Numbered from the stretch's first letter, positions 1 through 9,463 are shown. The stretch is 64,000 nucleotides of DNA from Tsuneonella rigui (GCF_003958625.1 NZ_RSEL01000024.1:62001-126000), one strand, 5' to 3'. The notes: generated from the sequence alone by a model not told the origin. Numbers and translations: made by a program.

Positions 1-1174
1 CGAGCGCGGGCACTTCGGCGACTACGGCGGCCGCTACGTCGCCGAGACGCTGATGCCACTGATTCTGGAGCTGGAAACCGCCTACCGCGCGGCGCAGGCG
101 GACCCGGCGTTCCAGGCGCAGTTCGACGACCTGATGGCGCACTACGTCGGCCGCCCCAGCCCGCTTTATTTCGCCGAGCGGCTGACCGAGGCGCTCGGCG
201 GCGCGCAGGTTTGGTTCAAGCGCGACGAGCTCAACCACACCGGCGCGCACAAGATCAACAACTGCATCGGCCAGATCCTGCTCGCGATCCGGATGGGCAA
301 GCGGAAGATCATCGCGGAGACCGGCGCGGGCCAGCACGGCGTCGCCACCGCAACCGTCTGCGCGCGGTTCGGCCTGCCCTGCACGATCTTCATGGGCGCC
401 ACCGATGTGGCTCGCCAGCAGCCCAACGTGTTCCGCATGAAGCTGCTGGGCGCCGAGGTGGTCCCGGTCACCAGCGGCGCGGCGACGCTCAAGGACGCGA
501 TGAACGAGGCGCTGCGCCACTGGGTCGCGCACGTCGAGGACACGTTCTACATCATCGGCACCGCCGCTGGCCCGCACCCTTATCCGGAGCTGGTGCGCGA
601 TTTCCAGTCGGTGATCGGCAAAGAAGCGCGCGCTCAGCTGATGGAGCGCACCGGCCGCCTGCCTGACCTGTTGGTCGCCGCGATCGGCGGTGGCAGCAAC
701 GCGATCGGGCTGTTCCATCCGTTCCTCGACGATGCCAGCGTCAAGATGCTCGGCGTCGAGGCGGCGGGGCACGGGCTCGACAAGCAGCACGCCGCGTCGC
801 TGGCAGGCGGCTTCCCCGGCGTGCTCCACGGCAACAAGACCTACCTGCTGCAGGACGAGGACGGCCAGATCGCCGAGGCGCACTCGATCAGCGCCGGCCT
901 CGACTACCCCGGCATCGGCCCCGAGCACGCCTGGCTCAAGGACACCGGCCGTGTCGAATACACCTCGGTCACCGACGACGAGGCGCTGGACGCCTTCCAG
1001 CTCCTCTGCCGCACCGAGGGCATCATCGCCGCCCTCGAACCCAGCCACGCCATCGCCGCAGTCGCCAAGCGCGCAAAGGAGATGGAACGTGACGCGATCA
1101 TCCTAGCCAACCTGTGCGGACGCGGGGACAAGGACATCTTCACGGTGGCCGAGCATCTCGGGGTGGCGATGTGA
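1..1174 (+). CDS. trpB: Tryptophan synthase beta chain (5' partial)
   Basis: PLP enzyme that condenses indole with serine in the last step of tryptophan synthesis, in an alpha2-beta2 complex with TrpA. The reading frame is already open at base 2 ([15 protein letters not shown]), so the first 10-15 residues lie outside the window and 390 residues are visible. The PLP lysine sits in GAHKINN (lysine codon 251-253) and the cofactor-phosphate loop GGGSNA is near 685-702. The stop codon overlaps the trpA start, the usual translational coupling of the two subunits. The family assignment is not in doubt. Confidence 0.97.
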   Translation, partial: ERGHFGDYGGRYVAETLMPLILELETAYRAAQADPAFQAQFDDLMAHYVGRPSPLYFAERLTEALGGAQVWFKRDELNHTGAHKINNCIGQILLAIRMGKRKIIAETGAGQHGVATATVCARFGLPCTIFMGATDVARQQPNVFRMKLLGAEVVPVTSGAATLKDAMNEALRHWVAHVEDTFYIIGTAAGPHPYPELVRDFQSVIGKEARAQLMERTGRLPDLLVAAIGGGSNAIGLFHPFLDDASVKMLGVEAAGHGLDKQHAASLAGGFPGVLHGNKTYLLQDEDGQIAEAHSISAGLDYPGIGPEHAWLKDTGRVEYTSVTDDEALDAFQLLCRTEGIIAALEPSHAIAAVAKRAKEMERDAIILANLCGRGDKDIFTVAEHLGVAM

Positions 1175-1953
1175 GTCGCCTGTCGACCGCCTTTTCCAAG
1201 GGCCGCCCTGCGCTCGTATGCTTTATCACCGCAGGTGACGGCGACACTGCCGCCAATCTCGACGCGTTGGTCGCGGGCGGCGCGGATGTCATCGAGCTCG
1301 GCATGCCGTTCACCGATCCGATGGCCGACGGGCCTGCGATCCAGGCGGCGAATTTGCGCAGCCTCGGCGCGGGCACGACCACGCGCGACGTGCTGCTGAT
1401 TGCCAATGAATTTCGCGATCGGCACCCCGACGTACCGCTGGTGCTTATGGGCTATGCCAATCCGATGATTCGCCGCGGGCCCGAGTGGTTCGCGGCCGAG
1501 GCCGCCGCCTGCGGGGTCGACGGGGTGATCTGCGTCGACATCCCGCCCGAGGAGGACGACGCGCTCGGCCCCGCGCTGCGCGAGAATGGCATCGACCTCA
1601 TCCGCCTCGCCACGCCGACCACCGATACCGCGCGGCTGCCGGCGGTGCTCGAAGGCTCGTCTGGCTTCGTCTACTACGTCTCGGTCGCCGGAATCACCGG
1701 GCTGCAGCAGGCCGCCACCGCCTCGATCGAGAGCGCGGTCGCCCGCCTCAAGGGCGCAACCGAGCTACCTGTCGCGGTCGGCTTCGGAGTGCGCACCCCC
1801 AAGCAGGCCGGCGCGATCGCCAAGGTGGCGGACGGCGTGGTGGTCGGCTCGGCGCTCGTCGAGCTGTGCGACAAACTCGACGCGCCGGAACACTTGGCAA
1901 AGCTGACCGCTTCGCTAGCCGAGGCGGTGCATAACGCCCGCCAGCTTGCTTAA
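1171..1953 (+). CDS. trpA: Tryptophan synthase alpha chain
   Basis: TIM-barrel subunit (260 residues, normal length) that cleaves indole-3-glycerol phosphate to indole and glyceraldehyde 3-phosphate and passes indole to TrpB. The motif [14 protein letters not shown] carries the catalytic Glu and Asp, and the phosphate-binding GFGVRTP and VVGSALVE segments follow. I chose the GTG at 1171 because it overlaps the trpB stop by four bases (GTGA) and gives the expected N-terminus [15 protein letters not shown]. The longer upstream frame is trpB shadow. Confidence 0.96.
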   Translation: MSRLSTAFSKGRPALVCFITAGDGDTAANLDALVAGGADVIELGMPFTDPMADGPAIQAANLRSLGAGTTTRDVLLIANEFRDRHPDVPLVLMGYANPMIRRGPEWFAAEAAACGVDGVICVDIPPEEDDALGPALRENGIDLIRLATPTTDTARLPAVLEGSSGFVYYVSVAGITGLQQAATASIESAVARLKGATELPVAVGFGVRTPKQAGAIAKVADGVVVGSALVELCDKLDAPEHLAKLTASLAEAVHNARQLA

Positions 1954-1959
1954 CCCCTT

Positions 1960-2045
1960 CATTCCCGCGAAAGCGGGAACCCATCTCCGGTCTTCGCATC
2001 GTCCGCAACGGCACGAGATGGGTCCCCGCGTTCGCGGGGATGACG
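1960..2045. repeat. REP-like inverted repeat pair
   Basis: Two arms of about 28 bases, each itself a small hairpin (cccgcgaaagcggg and ccccgcgttcgcgggg), face each other around a spacer of about 30 bases. The arms match at all but about three positions, and those differences are compensated within each hairpin. It fills the trpA-accD gap. This looks like a pair of alphaproteobacterial repetitive extragenic palindromes; it could also attenuate read-through. Confidence 0.8.
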
Positions 2046-2074
2046 AACAGATTTTGGAAGTTTAGGAGCGCCCC

Positions 2075-2923
2075 ATGTCCTGGCTCAGCCGCGTCCGCAA
2101 TTCGCTCCCGTTTGTCGCCAAGCGCGAGACGCCCGACAACCTGTGGGTCAAGTGCCCGAGCTGCCAGGAAATGCTCTTCGTCAAGGAGTACGAGGAGAAC
2201 CTCCACGTCTGCCCGCGCTGTAATCATCACGGACGCATCAACGCCGACACGCGGCTCGGCATCCTGCTCGATGCGGGCTACGACCTGCTGCCGCAGCCGA
2301 GCGTCAAGGAAGACCCGCTCAAGTTCCGCGACACCTCGAAGTACACCGACCGCCTGAAGAAGGCGCGCGCGAACAACGCGCACAGCGATGCGTTCAGCGT
2401 CGGGTCGGGCATGATCGACGGGCGGCCCGCGGTGGTCGGTGTGCAGGACTTCAGCTTCATGGGCGGCAGCATGGGCATGGCGGTGGGCAGCGCGTTCGTC
2501 GCCGGGGCCGAGCAGGCGCTCAAGCGGCATTGCCCCTACATCGTCGTCACCGCCGCAGGCGGCGCGCGGATGCAGGAGGGCATCCTCAGCCTCATGCAGA
2601 TGCCCAAGGCGACCGTGATGACCCGGCGGCTGAAGGAAGCCGGCCTGCCTTACATTGTAGTGCTGACCGACCCCACCACCGGCGGCGTCACCGCGAGCTA
2701 CGCGATGCTCGGCGACGTCCACATCGCCGAGCCCGGCGCGCTGATCGGGTTCGCCGGCCAACGGGTGATCCAGGACACCATTCGCGAACAGCTCCCCGAG
2801 GGATTCCAGCGCGCCGAGTACCTGCTCAAGCACGGCATGGTCGACATGGTGGTTGAGCGGAAGGACCTGAAGGGCACGCTGGCGACGCTGATCGACTACC
2901 TCGCGCCGAAGAAGGCGGCTTGA
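2075..2923 (+). CDS. accD: Acetyl-CoA carboxylase carboxyltransferase subunit beta
   Basis: Carboxyltransferase beta subunit that, with AccA, moves the carboxyl group from biotin to acetyl-CoA in the first committed step of fatty-acid synthesis. The N-terminal zinc ribbon is complete: Cys27, Cys30, Cys46 and Cys49 (CPSC and CPRC). It is followed by the crotonase-type core with GGARMQEG and the oxyanion-forming GGVTASY. The 282-residue length is typical. The AGGAG upstream of the ATG supports the start. It lies between trpA and folC, the classic alphaproteobacterial order, but REP-like repeats separate it from both. Confidence 0.97.
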   Translation: MSWLSRVRNSLPFVAKRETPDNLWVKCPSCQEMLFVKEYEENLHVCPRCNHHGRINADTRLGILLDAGYDLLPQPSVKEDPLKFRDTSKYTDRLKKARANNAHSDAFSVGSGMIDGRPAVVGVQDFSFMGGSMGMAVGSAFVAGAEQALKRHCPYIVVTAAGGARMQEGILSLMQMPKATVMTRRLKEAGLPYIVVLTDPTTGGVTASYAMLGDVHIAEPGALIGFAGQRVIQDTIREQLPEGFQRAEYLLKHGMVDMVVERKDLKGTLATLIDYLAPKKAA

Positions 2924-2924
2924 C

Positions 2925-3005
2925 CGTCATCCCAGCGAAAGCTGGGATCGCTTGCCGTCGGCGCCGCGTTTGAGGGACGAGATCCCAGCTTCCGCTGGGA
3001 TGACG
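2925..3005. repeat. REP-like inverted repeat pair
   Basis: Arms cgtcatcccagcgaaagctg and the reverse complement of the sequence ending at 3005 differ at one base over 25. Each arm folds as cccagc-gaa-gctggg. It occupies nearly the whole accD-folC gap and has the same architecture as the element at 1960-2045 with a different core sequence. Confidence 0.8.
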
Positions 3006-3010
3006 GGATC

Positions 3011-4300
3011 ATGAAAGACTTCGCAACTTCCTCCGACCCCGCTGTCCAAGCCCAACTCGACCGGCTGGCGCAGCTCTCCCTGCCGCAGGGGCGGTTCGGG
3101 CTCGAGACGATCCGCGCGCTGCTCGGACGGCTGGGAAATCCGCAGGACCGCCTGCCGCCGGTGTTCCACGTCGCAGGGACCAACGGCAAGGGCTCGACCT
3201 GCGCGTACCTGCGCGCGATGCTGGAGGCGGGCGGGCTAACCGTCCACACCGCGACCAAGCCGCATCTGGTGCGCTACAACGAGCGCATTCGCATCGGCGG
3301 CACGCTGATCTCCGACGCAGAGCTGGCCGAGCGGCTCAGGGACGTGCTCGACGCGGGCGAGGATCTGTCGCCGAGCTTCTTCGAAGTCACCACCGCCGCC
3401 ACCTTCCTCGCCTTTGCCGAAGCGCCCGCGGATGCGTGCGTGATCGAAGTCGGCCTCGGCGGGCGGTTCGATGCGACGAATGTAATCGAGCATCCGGCGG
3501 CGTGCGGCATCGCCAGCCTCGGCATCGATCACGAGGCGTTCCTGCTCGCCCCCGAGGATGGCACGCCCGACGACCCGATCGCGCGGATCGCGTTCGAGAA
3601 GGCCGGCATCGTCCGCCCCGGCCGGCCGCTGGTGACGCAAGCCTATGCCGAGAGCGCCGAACTCGAGATCGAGCGTGCCGCGCTCGCCGCGGGTGCGCCG
3701 CTGCACATGCGCGGGCGCGACTGGACGGCGCATGTCGGCGAGCAGATCGAGTACGAGGACCGCCACGGCCGCCTCGCCCTTCCCCTCCCCGCGCTCGCCG
3801 GCGCGCACCAGGCGGATAACGCGGCGCTGGCGGTGGCGATGTTGCGGCACCAGGATTTCGTCACCGTCGACGCGCTGGCAATCAACGAAGGCATCCGCAC
3901 CGCGCGCTGGCCGGCACGGTTGCAGCGACTGAGCGATGGGCCACTGACCGCGTTGGCCGCAGGGCGCGAGGTGTGGCTGGACGGCGGGCACAATCCCGAT
4001 GCGGGCGCGGCGATTGCGAGGCACTTCGAAGGGCCGGTCCACCTCGTGATCGGCATGCTCGCCAACAAGAACCCGCTGGCGATCATCGAGCCGCTGGGCG
4101 ACCGCATCGCCAGCCTGTCAGTCGTGCCGGTGCCGGGCAGCGATTGCCACGACGCCCCGGCGTTCGGCCCGCGGGCCAAGGCATCCGGCTCGGTCGAGGA
4201 AGCGCTGCAAGCGATCGATGCCGACGGCCCGATCCTGATCGCCGGCTCGCTTTACCTCGCGGGCGATGTCCTGCGCGACAACGGCGAGATACCTGACTAA
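3011..4300 (+). CDS. folC: Bifunctional dihydrofolate synthase / folylpolyglutamate synthase
   Basis: Mur-ligase-family ATP-dependent enzyme that adds glutamate to dihydropteroate and then to folates. The ATP-binding loop GTNGKGST lies near residues 57-63 (Lys60), with the conserved EVGLGGRFDATN at about residues 145-157 and the C-terminal ligase signature DGGHNPDA. The length (429) is normal. It is the last gene of the trpBA-accD-folC group and converges on the permease gene, the two stop codons overlapping by a few bases. Confidence 0.95.
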   Translation: MKDFATSSDPAVQAQLDRLAQLSLPQGRFGLETIRALLGRLGNPQDRLPPVFHVAGTNGKGSTCAYLRAMLEAGGLTVHTATKPHLVRYNERIRIGGTLISDAELAERLRDVLDAGEDLSPSFFEVTTAATFLAFAEAPADACVIEVGLGGRFDATNVIEHPAACGIASLGIDHEAFLLAPEDGTPDDPIARIAFEKAGIVRPGRPLVTQAYAESAELEIERAALAAGAPLHMRGRDWTAHVGEQIEYEDRHGRLALPLPALAGAHQADNAALAVAMLRHQDFVTVDALAINEGIRTARWPARLQRLSDGPLTALAAGREVWLDGGHNPDAGAAIARHFEGPVHLVIGMLANKNPLAIIEPLGDRIASLSVVPVPGSDCHDAPAFGPRAKASGSVEEALQAIDADGPILIAGSLYLAGDVLRDNGEIPD

Positions 4301-6015
4301 TCCTTCGCGGAGGCCGCCTCCGGCGCGATCACGCCGGCGTTGCCGGTCCTGGTCTGCCGCCACCATTCAAGGCACACCAGCACCATCGCGCCGAGGCCGA
4401 TCCAGGTGGTCAGGATGAAGATCGAGTAGTACCCTTGGTCCTCGATCATCTGCCCCAGCGCGCCGCGACCGAGCGTGCCGATCAGCAGCGTCAGCGAGGA
4501 GAGCAGCGCATACTGCACCGCGCTGAACTTCTTCGACACGATCGACGACAGCCACGCGATATACGCCGCGCCTGCGATGCCGGTAGCGAGGTTCTCGCCG
4601 CCGATGGTCACCATCAATCGCGCCAGCTTCTCGCTGCCGCCAGGGAAGCTCTCGATCAGCGCCGCGAAGCCGGTGCTGTGGGCCACCGCGCCCATTACTC
4701 GCCCGCCGCTGGCCATGTCGGCGTAGAGCAGGTTGGTGAGCGAGGCGAGCAGTCCGCCGATCAGCAGCGTCGGCATCCGCCCCAATGCGGTCAGCAGCCA
4801 GCCGCCGAGCGCCAGCCCGAGCACGATCGCCCCGACCCCGAAGAACTTGGAGGCCACCGCCACCTCGTCTTTCGAATAACCCAGTTCGGTGAGATAGAAC
4901 GGATAGGCGAAGGTGCCCCAGATGGCGTCGCAAATGCGGTAGGTCAGCACCACGGCGAGAATCAGCACCAGCGCCCAACCGAGCCGCCCGACGAACTCCT
5001 CCAGCGGCAACACCAGCGCACGGTAGAGGTTGTCCGCCACGTAGCTGGCCCCGCTCGCTGGCGGCGCATCCTCGGTGAGCAGGTTCTGCCCCTTCTTGCG
5101 CTGGCTCGCCAGCCACCCGGCGATCAGCGCCGGCAGCACGATGGTTGCGACGATGATCCACGGGCCCCAGGTCGAGGTGAACTCGGTCGGATCGGGCCGC
5201 GCGTCCGGCGCAGCGGTCAGCGACTGGATCATGAAGTTGAGCACCAGCGCGATCGTACCCGCCCACAGCAGGCCCACCAGCGCCAGCGCCTTGTAGCGGA
5301 CCGACGGGACGATCCCGCCCGCCTGGCGCAGCGCGCGCACCTGTTCGTCGCTCTCGCTGCCGGTCTGCGAGCGGTCGCTGTCGGCGTTAGGCGCGAACAG
5401 CGCTGCCGCGCCGATTGCCAGCAGGATCACGCCGAGCACGAGGTAGGTCTGCGGCCAGCCGATTCGGCTCGCGATAATCAGCGCCAGCGCGCCGCCGACC
5501 AGCGAGGAGAGCCGGTACCCCATCTGATAGACGGTCGAGAGCACGTCGAGCGTCGCCTTCTCGTCCGCTACGTCGATCCGCCAGGCGTTGATCGCGATGT
5601 CCTGGGTGGCGCTGGCGAAGGCGCCGATGCCCGCGAGCAGGCTGAACAGTCCGATCGAGCTCTTGGGATCGGACAGGCTCATAATCAACAGGATCGCGCC
5701 GAGCAAAAGCTGCATCGGCATGATCCACTGCTTGCGCTTGCCGAGCCGGCGCAGGCCCGGAAGGTCGACCTTGTCGATCAGCGGGGACCACAGGAACTGG
5801 AACGCGTAGGCGAGCCCGATCAGGCTGAACACGCCCATCGTTTCGAGGTCTACGCCCGCCTCGGTCAGCCAGGCAAACAGCGTGCCGAGGAACAGCGCAA
5901 ACGGCAGCCCGCTGGCGAACCCGAACAGCAGCATGAAGCCCGTCTTGCGGTTTCGCAGAGCCTGGCCAAGCACGCGCCAGCTCGACGGTTTCTTCGCGGC
6001 TGCTGCCTCGGCCAT
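4297..6015 (-). CDS. ampG: AmpG-family muropeptide permease (MFS)
   Basis: Inner-membrane major facilitator of 572 residues. The N-terminus carries the AmpG-like stretch FGFASGLPFALFLGTL, then FLWSPLIDK and TQDIAINAWRID, which in this family mark import of anhydro-muropeptides from periplasm to cytoplasm for wall recycling. Several hydrophobic spans continue to the C-terminus. A long hydrophilic loop near residues 205-230 separates the two halves. The assignment rests on these motifs; the substrate is inferred. It converges on folC and is divergent from the Rieske oxygenase gene. Confidence 0.82.
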   Translation of the reverse strand: MAEAAAAKKPSSWRVLGQALRNRKTGFMLLFGFASGLPFALFLGTLFAWLTEAGVDLETMGVFSLIGLAYAFQFLWSPLIDKVDLPGLRRLGKRKQWIMPMQLLLGAILLIMSLSDPKSSIGLFSLLAGIGAFASATQDIAINAWRIDVADEKATLDVLSTVYQMGYRLSSLVGGALALIIASRIGWPQTYLVLGVILLAIGAAALFAPNADSDRSQTGSESDEQVRALRQAGGIVPSVRYKALALVGLLWAGTIALVLNFMIQSLTAAPDARPDPTEFTSTWGPWIIVATIVLPALIAGWLASQRKKGQNLLTEDAPPASGASYVADNLYRALVLPLEEFVGRLGWALVLILAVVLTYRICDAIWGTFAYPFYLTELGYSKDEVAVASKFFGVGAIVLGLALGGWLLTALGRMPTLLIGGLLASLTNLLYADMASGGRVMGAVAHSTGFAALIESFPGGSEKLARLMVTIGGENLATGIAGAAYIAWLSSIVSKKFSAVQYALLSSLTLLIGTLGRGALGQMIEDQGYYSIFILTTWIGLGAMVLVCLEWWRQTRTGNAGVIAPEAASAKD

Positions 6016-6088
6016 TCCCTAGCGTCCTTCCCGAATGCGCTCTTTCGTGCGACACTTAGCGCTGGAGAAGGAATAGGGAAGCGTCGCC

Positions 6089-7246
6089 ATGAACGAGGCC
6101 GTAACGCTCCGGGGAAAACGCCCCACCGACGGCCAGCTCGCGCTCGCCGAGGCGCTCGCGCGCGGCGAGGCGCGGCCCGCGGGCGGCATCACCACCGTGC
6201 CCGCCTCGGTCTATACCGACCCCGATCACTTCGCGCGCGAGAAGGCCGCGTTGTTCGACCGCCTGCCGCAGGTTCTGATGCCGAGCGCGCTGATCCCTGA
6301 TCCGGGGATGACGGTGCCGCACGATCTTACCGGCCGCCCGTTGCTGGTGACGCGCGACAAGCAGGGCGCGGTCCACGTCTTCCTCAACGTTTGCCGCCAC
6401 CGCGGGACGAGGCTGGTCGAGGGCAACGAGGCCGAATGCACCGCGCGGCTGGTGTGCCCCTATCACGCGTGGACCTACCGCCTCGACGGCGCGCTGCTCG
6501 CCCTGCCCCGGCCCGACAGCTTCCCCGGCCTCGACAAGGGGGACTACCATCTGGTCGAGCTGCCGAGCTGCGAGGCGGGCGGCCTCATCTGGTATTCCCC
6601 GCGCGAGGACGCGGATTTCACGCTCGCCCGCCAGCTCGGCGAGGACATGGACGCATTCGGCGCGCGCGAGCACTTCCTGTTCCGCCGGAAAACGCATGAG
6701 GTGCGCGGCAACTGGAAGCTGATCATGGACGCGTTCCTGGAGAGCTACCACGTCACCCGCCTGCACGCGAAGACGATCGGCCCGTTCTTCAAGGACGGGG
6801 TGACCAGCGGTGACATGATCGGGCCGCACGCCCGCAGCGCGGTTGGCCGGGTGGACGAGCTCGATGGCGTGGACCTCACCGACATGGCCGCGCTGCGCCG
6901 CCGGGTGACCTTCGCCTACCAGCTGCTGCCCGCGACGGTGATCATCCCCAGCCCCGACTACATCAATGTGATGGCGCTGTGGCCGACTGGGCACGATCGC
7001 ACGCTGGTCGAGGACTTCATGCTCATCCCCGAGCCGCCCGCGACCGACAAGGCACGCGATCACTGGGAGCGCAGCTGGGCGCTGCTCGACGGCGGAGTGT
7101 TCGCGAGCGAGGACTTTCGCGCGGCCGAGCTCGGCCAGCAGGGCCTGTCCACGGGCGTGGTGCCGGAGTTGACCATCGGGACGTTGGAAGGCGGCATCCG
7201 GCGGTTTCATGAGACGGTGACAGAGGCACTCAGGGCGGCGAACTAA
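6089..7246 (+). CDS. Rieske non-haem iron oxygenase, alpha-subunit type
   Basis: The N-terminal Rieske [2Fe-2S] domain has C-x-H at Cys102/His104 (CRHRG) and C-x2-H at Cys123/His126 (CPYHAW). The C-terminal catalytic domain has the facial-triad histidines His221 and His226 in ESYHVTRLH. The family includes aromatic-ring hydroxylases, choline monooxygenase and demethylases. No reductase, ferredoxin or beta-subunit gene is adjacent, so the substrate cannot be named and the electron donor must be encoded elsewhere. Length 385 is typical. Confidence 0.88.
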   Translation: MNEAVTLRGKRPTDGQLALAEALARGEARPAGGITTVPASVYTDPDHFAREKAALFDRLPQVLMPSALIPDPGMTVPHDLTGRPLLVTRDKQGAVHVFLNVCRHRGTRLVEGNEAECTARLVCPYHAWTYRLDGALLALPRPDSFPGLDKGDYHLVELPSCEAGGLIWYSPREDADFTLARQLGEDMDAFGAREHFLFRRKTHEVRGNWKLIMDAFLESYHVTRLHAKTIGPFFKDGVTSGDMIGPHARSAVGRVDELDGVDLTDMAALRRRVTFAYQLLPATVIIPSPDYINVMALWPTGHDRTLVEDFMLIPEPPATDKARDHWERSWALLDGGVFASEDFRAAELGQQGLSTGVVPELTIGTLEGGIRRFHETVTEALRAAN

Positions 7247-7257
7247 ACCATCCACTT

Positions 7258-7346
7258 CGTCGCCCCGGACTTGATCCGGGGCCGGTGCTTTTCTTCCGCG
7301 CGAATCTCCAAAAGAAGCACCACCCCGGATCAAGTCCGGGGTGACG
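7258..7346. repeat. REP-like inverted repeat pair
   Basis: Arms containing ccccggacttgatccgggg and its inverted partner enclose about 25 bases; the outer ends are again cgtc and gacg. It lies between the Rieske oxygenase and the pseudouridine synthase genes and has the same layout as the elements at 1960 and 2925. Confidence 0.8.
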
Positions 7347-7388
7347 GTAAGAGTTGATGCGCCCCGGTGTGCGCCGTAAGGCCCGCGC

Positions 7389-8141
7389 ATGCCCTCTCCC
7401 GACCGTCCCGCCGGCGAACGCATCGCCAAGCTGCTCGCGCGCGCGGGCGTTGCCAGCCGGCGCGAGGTGGAGCGGATGATTGCCGAGGGGCGCGTGGCGA
7501 TCGGCGGCAAGGTGCTCGATACCCCCGCCACCATTATTCCCAATCTCAAGGACGTGACGGTCGACGGCAAGCCTGTCGAGCAAGCCGAGCAGGCCCGCGT
7601 GTTCGCGTTCCACAAACCGTCGGGGCTGATCACCGCCGAGCGCGACCCGAAGGGCCGTCCGACGATCTACACCGCGCTGCGCAATGCCCTCCCGCGCAAT
7701 GCGCCGCGGCTGATGCCGGTCGGCCGGCTCGACATGAACACCGAGGGCCTGCTGTTGCTCACCAACGACGGTGAGCTCAAGCGCGCGCTCGAACTGCCCG
7801 CCTCTAATGTCCCGCGCACCTACCGCGTGCGCGCCTTCGGCGACATCACGCAGAGCCAGCTCGACGACTTGATCGAAGGCGTCGAGATCGACGGCGTGCG
7901 TTATGGCAAGATCGAGGCCGACCTCGAACGCGGGAGCGGGCGCAACCGCTGGATCATCATGACGCTGACTGAGGGCAAGAACCGCGAGGTGCGGCGTGTG
8001 CTCGAGCATCTCGGCCTGCAGGTCAGCCGCCTGCTGCGCATCGGCTACGGCCCGTTCAACCTCGGCGACTTGCCGCGCGGCGCAACCGCCGAGATCCCGC
8101 AGGTGCAGGTCGAGCGGCTGCGGCGTAGCCTGAAGAAATGA
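7389..8141 (+). CDS. rRNA pseudouridine synthase, RsuA/RluB family
   Basis: Converts a uridine of rRNA to pseudouridine. The N-terminal S4 RNA-binding domain (IAKLLARAGVASRREVERMI, residues about 10-30) is followed by the RsuA/RluB catalytic motif GRLDMNTEGLLLLT with catalytic Asp115 and by the LTEGKNREVRR segment. The 250-residue length suits RluB (23S U2605) better than RluE, but the target base is inferred. Its stop overlaps the rsmD start (ATGA), so the two rRNA-modifying genes are coupled. Confidence 0.92.
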   Translation: MPSPDRPAGERIAKLLARAGVASRREVERMIAEGRVAIGGKVLDTPATIIPNLKDVTVDGKPVEQAEQARVFAFHKPSGLITAERDPKGRPTIYTALRNALPRNAPRLMPVGRLDMNTEGLLLLTNDGELKRALELPASNVPRTYRVRAFGDITQSQLDDLIEGVEIDGVRYGKIEADLERGSGRNRWIIMTLTEGKNREVRRVLEHLGLQVSRLLRIGYGPFNLGDLPRGATAEIPQVQVERLRRSLKK

Positions 8142-8680
8142 GAATTGTCGCCGGCGAATGGCGTGGCCGCAAGCTCGCCGCGCCGAAGGGCGACGCCACC
8201 CGCCCCACCGCCGACCGCACTCGGGAAACGCTGTTCAACATGCTCGCCAGCCGAGTACGCAGCTTCGATGGTTTGACAGTCGCCGACCTGTTCGCGGGCT
8301 CAGGCGCGCTGGGGCTGGAAGCGCTGTCGCGTGGAGCCGCCTCGTGCCTGTTCGCCGAACATGACCCCGCCGCGCTCGACGCCATCCGCGCGAACATCGC
8401 CACCCTCGGCGCGCGTGATCGCACCGACGTGCGGCGCGGCTCGGTGATGGAGCTTGGTCCTGCCAGCGCCCCGTACGACCTCCTGCTCCTCGATCCGCCC
8501 TACGGCACTGGCGCGGTCGGAGTCGCGCTCGACCGGCTGCAGCGCCTCGGCTGGATCGGCCCGGCGACGTGGATCGCGGGCGAGACCGGCGCGGATGAGG
8601 AGGTCACGGTGAAGGGACTGGAAGTCGACGCCGAGCGCAAGGTCGGCAAGGCCAAGCTCTGGCTGCTGCGCGCCGCGTAG
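8138..8680 (+). CDS. rsmD: 16S rRNA (guanine-966-N2) methyltransferase
   Basis: SAM-dependent methyltransferase of 180 residues that modifies G966 of small-subunit rRNA. The N-terminus MRIVAGEWRGRKL is typical of RsmD, followed by RPTADRTRETLFN, the SAM-binding ADLFAGSGALGLEALSRG and the catalytic DPPYG at residues 119-123. Start overlaps the preceding pseudouridine synthase stop by four bases. Confidence 0.95.
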   Translation: MRIVAGEWRGRKLAAPKGDATRPTADRTRETLFNMLASRVRSFDGLTVADLFAGSGALGLEALSRGAASCLFAEHDPAALDAIRANIATLGARDRTDVRRGSVMELGPASAPYDLLLLDPPYGTGAVGVALDRLQRLGWIGPATWIAGETGADEEVTVKGLEVDAERKVGKAKLWLLRAA

Positions 8681-8708
8681 CAAAAGGGGCGCCCTCGCGG
8701 ACGCCCCT
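8681..8708 (-). terminator. Rho-independent terminator for the 8728 gene
   Basis: Read on the minus strand, AGGGGCG and CGCCCCT pair around a ten-base loop and are followed by TTTTG. It lies between the convergent rsmD and repeat-protein genes and ends the latter. Confidence 0.65.
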
Positions 8709-8727
8709 CGCATGAACCAATGAAGCC

Positions 8728-9357
8728 TTAGTTCTGCTTCTTCGGTCCGGGGATTTCGCTCGCCGGCTTACCCGGCCAGCGATTGAGCGGACGGTTGCCG
8801 TAGTTGAGCCCCGCTTCGCGCGGATTGACGCAGTGGTCCTGCACCGCGCCCTTGCACGGCGGGTAGTCGGTGTTGGTGGCGGCGGGCGTGGTCTGGGTGA
8901 CCGCGTTGCTCACGAAGTTCGGGTTACCCGCGGTATTCATCGCTGCGGCGGTCGTCGCCACCTGCGCGGTCGTCGAGGCGTTGGCCGACGGCATGTTCGC
9001 CATCTGCGACGCAATCGAGGTCCACGCGGCCGTCCGCGCTTCCGGGGTCATCGCATAGAGCTTGGCGCGCTGGTCGTCGGTCAGCACCCACCAGCCGGTC
9101 TGCTGCTGGGGCGTGAGCGTCCAGAAATAGGTCTGGTAGGTGTCCGGCCAGGTCCAATACGTGGTTTGGTAGGTGTTCGGCCAGCCAGTGTAGATCGTCT
9201 GCTGCGCGGCCGGCCAGGCGTCATAAACCGCCTGCTGGGCATCGGTCATGACATAGACATTGCCGTTGGCATCGACCGCCATGTCCTGCGAGATCGCGGG
9301 GACGGCCGGAACGGCGAAAGCCAGCGCGGCGGCGCCGGCAAGGATCAGCTTGTTCAT
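8728..9357 (-). CDS. Secreted protein with seven 11-residue aromatic repeats
   Basis: I do not recognise a named family. The 209-residue product has a clear signal peptide (LILAGAAALAFAVPAVPA), cleavage expected near residue 23. Residues 41-117 fall into seven consecutive 11-residue units such as QQAVYDAWPAA, QQTIYTGWPNT, YQTTYWTWPDT and QQTGWWVLTDD, with glutamine at position 2, an aromatic near position 5 and Trp or Leu near position 8. The C-terminal part is Ala/Thr/Asn-rich with two cysteines (PPCKG and DHCVN). ATG at 9357 is chosen over an upstream ATG because AAGGAG stands seven bases before it. It is divergent from uvrD. Confidence 0.8.
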   Translation of the reverse strand: MNKLILAGAAALAFAVPAVPAISQDMAVDANGNVYVMTDAQQAVYDAWPAAQQTIYTGWPNTYQTTYWTWPDTYQTYFWTLTPQQQTGWWVLTDDQRAKLYAMTPEARTAAWTSIASQMANMPSANASTTAQVATTAAAMNTAGNPNFVSNAVTQTTPAATNTDYPPCKGAVQDHCVNPREAGLNYGNRPLNRWPGKPASEIPGPKKQN

Positions 9358-9440
9358 CGGGGCTCTCCTTAACATTTATCGCCCTGACTACGCCCGCTCC
9401 CCGCTTGGGTTCCGCCATCGCCCTTGCGCCCCACGCGCGT

Positions 9441-9455
9441 GTTCCCTAGCTGTTC
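9441..9455. promoter_or_regulatory. LexA (SOS) operator of uvrD
   Basis: GTTC-cctagct-GTTC is an exact match to the alphaproteobacterial LexA consensus GTTC-N7-GTTC. It ends eight bases before the uvrD start codon, where a bound repressor would block transcription or initiation. Exact direct repeats also precede recA and uvrA in this window. Confidence 0.75.
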
Positions 9456-9463
9456 GCCTATCC

